A DNA stretch of 64,000 bases from Zeugodacus cucurbitae. Taxonomy: Eukaryota > Arthropoda > Insecta > Diptera > Tephritidae. The notes below the pieces were generated by a model. The model did not search any database, had not been told where the DNA came from, and saw only the letters and a program-made list of their open reading frames with translations. The stretch spans positions 56,438,501-56,502,500 of the forward strand of contig NC_071671.1 of NCBI RefSeq assembly GCF_028554725.1. Reading direction: 5' to 3'. Made by a program: the position numbers and the translations under genes. Positions within the stretch are counted from its first letter, which is position 1; every line of letters begins with the position of its first letter. This document shows positions 60,100 to 64,000 of the stretch, in pieces.

Positions 60100-63090
60100 A
60101 GAGGAGAAAGGGACGAACAAGTAGAATATCCGAGCTAATTTCATACTTATATGGCAAAAAATCTCTATAAGCTCCTATAAAAGTTAATAGGGCCTTACTG
60201 AGATCACTTCTACAAATCATTGTCTCTTTGGTGAACAAGCAATAAAATTAATGTGACACAAATCACACAGTTTTAGCATAGAAATTAGTAGTGATTTTCA
60301 AAAAAATGTCCAGTATCACCGAAGTAACGACGAAAGATAAAAGTATGATTGATGGATTTTCAAGAGAGATTATGAAATTGTTTATCTTTTTACAGATATT
60401 GTTCTAATTCTAATTCATGTGATTTATAATATACAGACCTTATCTTTCATAAGAAAACCGCTGAATTTATAACTGAAATCAAAAATAATAGTAATCATGA
60501 AGAACTCTTAGAACTAGTGAGATTTAAACCAAAAAGTGCTTTTGGAACTATAACTAATGACACAGCTTATTTTTAAGTTATAAATAGAAATAGAAACAGC
60601 TTCTCAGTAAACCCTCAGATTGGTTACCCTCTTTCGTATTTCTAAAAACAACATTTTGATGATTTTTACATCGAGATTTCGACATCCCCCCTTACAAATT
60701 TGAACAACATAGAAATGAGAGGATAACCTTATAATTGTTACCTAACTACGGTGGAAAATAACTTTACCTTCTTTTTAAGCGTTTGATTATACTAAAAGTC
60801 ATACTTTTTATAATCGCGATGCGCTCGACCAAGACAAACACCACTTGGTATCAATGACTTATTATGTCAATGCATATTTTTACTTCAAGACAGTTTTTTA
60901 AGTACTTGAAACTGAATATAGTCCACTAAAATGTTAAAAAAATTAAGGACATACCTTCTTTTCTCAAATATTCAATTAAGGGCTACATAAGGATGGCATA
61001 AATATAGTTCCATGTCGATTGAAGTTAATTTATTCCAAAGATCAGACGCCTGCTACTGACGCACCCATCAAAGCGAAAACAATGAAGCAACGTTTCAACA
61101 CAACTACTTCACTAGTAGAGGCTTGTCTAAAAAAATTATTTAAAACAACAAAAATGTAATGTCGAATTAAGTCTCTCAACTTCGATATTTCTTTCAATAT
61201 TAGTTCTGATACCACGTTAAGAATTAATTCATATCAAAAAATATTTCCACTTGACATTTACTCCCAACTAAATCAAAATCAACTCAACGATTAACCAGCA
61301 CACCAGCAAATCAACCAAAAACTGTTGAACTAACACGCGCAAAATAAATCAAAGTGCAAACAAGCGGGTTAACAAAAAGACAAAAACAACACAAGCAAGC
61401 ATGAGTAAACATGAACTCACACTCGCTTATACTCGTATTGAACTAATGTGGTTTTGACCACGAAATTGGCTGTGTAACGATGCGAATGCACCAACTCACC
61501 GGTTGCCCAGGCGTCCACTGGCTAACAAACTGGCTGTGGCGCTGGTCAGTTAAGCAGTTGGTCGAGTGGCTGCCAAGCTATTTACTGCTAAGCGCAACAC
61601 ACTGTTGGTTGCGATGCTACTACTACTACCACCCTTCTGCTCTGTCCAAAAACTACTGGTAACGGTAAAATGCTTGACTTTGCATTTGTGGCATCGCGCA
61701 GGTGGCTACCACGCACAGTTTAGTTTCACTTTGGTAATCAGTTGTTTGCTTGAAATTTGCTTTTGCATAAGCGTGAAATTAGTGTGTGGCGCTTGGCACA
61801 CAGGGATACTCATATATATATGTATGTCTGTATGTATAAAGTTTACTGTTATTATAGTTATGATACTCTAGTTTCAACTTAAGTGGGTCCTGAGTGTTTA
61901 TTTGAGTGTATGTTGTAAGTACAGTGAGCCCTAGCCTAAATGAAATGTGAATCAATATAAACATTTAAAGTATCTGAAAGGTCTTGAGAGGTCTTACTTA
62001 GCCTATTAGCTTATTTTATAGAAAATTCATCCACAAAATTTCTAAAGTATTTATTTCTAAATTATTTTCTTCAAGGCACCTTTTCACTGTAGCCCACTGT
62101 ATATATAATTGCAGGCAAAAGAATTTCAGCAAATTAATTCTACCATAGTCATACACAAACACTTTGTTAGCTTGCTTTTCTTTTGTTTTTTGGGAGATTT
62201 TACAAATTCATAACATTGTTAAAACTGCAAGCAATGCAGAGCATCCTCTCACACTTCTTCTATCTTCTGGTTCTTTCTCTGCTTTTTCTGCTGAAAATTT
62301 GCTCGAAATATTGCCAGTTAAAACTGCTTGCAACGAAATATTCCGCAAGTACTCATACATACACATGCTCCGCTTATGTACAATACAATTAACTAATTTG
62401 TAAATATTTAAAAAGCTTGGCTTTGGCTAATTTGCTATGCAAATAAATTCTCTCTTCACATTTGCTTATCCACTTGCATGTGTGTGCGCTGGAGTGGAAA
62501 TAAACATAAGTACATGAGTAATCTTAAATGTTAAATTTAATTGAACAAGCTAATTGTTGTTGTGAAATAATTTTGTTGTTGTTGCTTTAAATTTGTTACT
62601 CTTACCTATTATATTCGAGTGTATTTCGAGTATTCGAATATTTCTGTATATTTTGACCTTCTATATAATGCATATTTTTTCCGAATATTACTTTAGAGTA
62701 AGCAGAAATATATTATTGCAATATCCTAGTCAAGCCCCTCTTTGTTAGCTTTACAAACAATCCAAATTTCTTAGTAAGTAAGTCTACATTTATTTCTACT
62801 TGCTGATTTTCAATATCCTTCTTCTTCTTCTTTTTAAGAAATTATTCGAATATAAAACTTTAAATGATACTAAATACTGTTATGTTCAAACCCCAGTCTT
62901 TCTAGAAGACATATTTCTTTTTAGCATTAAGGCCATCTTAACTCAAGAGATTATACTTAGTGGATACAACTTAGTTGTAAAGTGGATCAATATATACTAG
63001 ATGTGTGTGTTCCCGCATAAAACTTGTCATAGAATTACCACCATTTGTTCGAACTCAACTGCTCACAAAAATAAAATGCAATCTTAGGTT
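60100..63090. other. non-coding DNA
   Basis: AT-rich to 61.3 kb, more balanced at 61.4-61.8 kb with overlapping domain-free ORFs, then AT-rich again with a CTTCTTCTT run at 62819. No gene or complete element recognised. Confidence 0.45.
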
Positions 63091-63772
63091 GGTATAACTA
63101 CCAGATTGGGTCGAAAATCATATCTCAGTAACTACTCGACCAATTTCAACGAATCGTGATGTTACAGATATTAAATCGACGAAATCGGTTAACAACCGGA
63201 CCTACTTTCCTTTTAAGACAATTTTAACTTTCATCTGATTCATTCACTTTACCATGTACAAATCAAGAACCAATGAAAATATATATTGGAACCAATGAAT
63301 ATATAAATATTGTCAAAATCGGACTATAGTTTTTCAAGTCCTCAGATATCGAACATGAAGACCTAACAGTTCAAACAGTGAACGACGTAAACTCGTAGAC
63401 GGAGAGAGCCGAAACGACCTGTATTATGAAATTTCAATGTAATCGAACAGTCATCACCGCTTCTACCGCCCGCCGTACCACCGTACGCTAACCTAGATAT
63501 TACTTCCCCTAGCTCTCATATACCTAATATTGGAATTTTCAAATAATACGGTGGGCTTTATTTCGCATATATCGATTAATATGTGAGATATCGTACCAAA
63601 ATTAAGTGAGGGTATAGTCTTGGATATAGCGTATGTTAGTGGTGAAAATGAGTGAAATCGGTTCTGGAATTACCTCAGCCCTCATATACCATATATAATG
63701 AATATAGTTATTCTAGTAGATTTTGTACCGAATATATGGCTCAAATTGTCTTTTCTTATAATAAAATCTTAC
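63091..63772 (-). repeat. hairpin-ended dispersed repeat, copy E (truncated)
   Basis: Contains AATCATATCTCAGTAACTACTCGACC, ACAACCGGACCTACTTTCC, AGCTCTCATATACC and ATATGGCTCAAATTGT in the same order as copies A and D. The hairpin ends are lost on both sides. Confidence 0.7.
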
Positions 63773-63793
63773 TGCACTTTTTTAAGCTGGTAT

Positions 63794-64000
63794 CCTTTTC
63801 AATCAGGAGTTAATTGATCAATTAACCGGCCTCTGCTCGATTAAAACCCTGATTTAGAACGATTTGCCATACAAAATAAAAATCTAACTCTTCTACATTT
63901 TCTTATTAATTAAATTTTAATCGACTTGAAAATGAAAAACAACTCTGCGACAAAGACCGTATTTGTTATTAAATATGCGTTCTTTATCTGCGAGTTGTTG
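63794..64000. mobile_element. MITE, CCTTTTCACACAG family, copy 4 (cut by window end)
   Basis: Left end CCTTTTCAATCAGGAGTTAATTGATCAATTAACCGGCCTCTGCTCGATTAAAA matches copies 1 and 3 closely. The element continues past the end of the window. Confidence 0.75.

Noticed and set aside
59876..60238. 120-codon minus-strand ORF
   Set aside because: Half of it lies in the TTAA-flanked MITE; no domain.
1..64000. tRNA, rRNA and known microRNA genes
   Set aside because: I looked for tRNA B-box patterns (GGTTCGANNCC) and familiar conserved fly microRNA cores and saw none; this visual check is not exhaustive.
1..64000. LTR retrotransposons or viral insertions
   Set aside because: No long direct terminal repeats, gag/protease/integrase motifs or envelope-like frames were recognised.

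Overview
The window is nuclear DNA from a higher dipteran insect, most likely a true fruit fly (Tephritidae) or a close relative. The evidence is overall AT-richness, many TTG/CAA and GT/CA simple repeats, a short GT-AG intron, mellifera-subfamily mariner remnants, Jockey-, RTE- and RNase-H-type LINE fragments, and several high-copy AT-rich dispersed repeats. I infer this from sequence character only; no species-diagnostic gene is present.

Only one protein-coding gene is convincing. It lies on the + strand between about 8.7 and 10.5 kb. Exon 1 (8778-9149) encodes an Asn/Ser-rich leader and a complete C3HC4 RING finger. A 98-bp intron follows (9150-9247). Exon 2 (9248-10042) encodes a Ser/Ala/Thr-rich linker and a very acidic C-terminus. 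A further open exon (10378-10470) carries a hydrophobic tail that would anchor the protein in a membrane, followed by an AATAAA at 10507. The locus can therefore be read as a RING E3 ligase with alternative C-terminal ends: soluble and acidic, or tail-anchored.

The rest is intergenic or intronic DNA full of dead mobile elements. There are four copies of one mellifera-type mariner (10.8-11.4, 19.3-19.9, 28.7-29.3 and 32.7-33.6 kb), each with a different deletion. Two mariners of other subfamilies sit at 38.0-38.3 and 53.4-53.8 kb. An RTE-like LINE is present in three pieces (22.1-23.0, 26.7-26.9 and 40.5-40.7 kb), a Jockey 3' end at 50.3-50.8 kb, and RNase-H-type LINE tails at 0.76-1.3, 21.8 and 35.1-35.5 kb. 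A TTAA-flanked piggyBac-like MITE is at 59.8-60.1 kb. A second MITE family with CCTTTTCACACAG ends has four copies (2.8, 45.5, 49.3 and 63.8 kb). A ~1.4-kb repeat with terminal hairpins has five copies (25.4, 36.7, 54.1, 58.6 and 63.1 kb). A further pair of inverted repeats lies at 7.0/35.6 kb, and another at 49.9/53.9 kb.

A few stretches are unusually GC-rich and TE-poor (14.3-15.4, 24.2-24.8, 30.5-30.9, 39.4-39.5 and 42.2-42.9 kb). They carry GAGA tracts, TATA-like boxes and GTAAGT donors. They may be promoters or untranslated first exons of a large regulatory gene whose coding exons lie outside the window, but this cannot be shown from the sequence alone. No tRNA, rRNA, CRISPR or intact transposase gene was seen.
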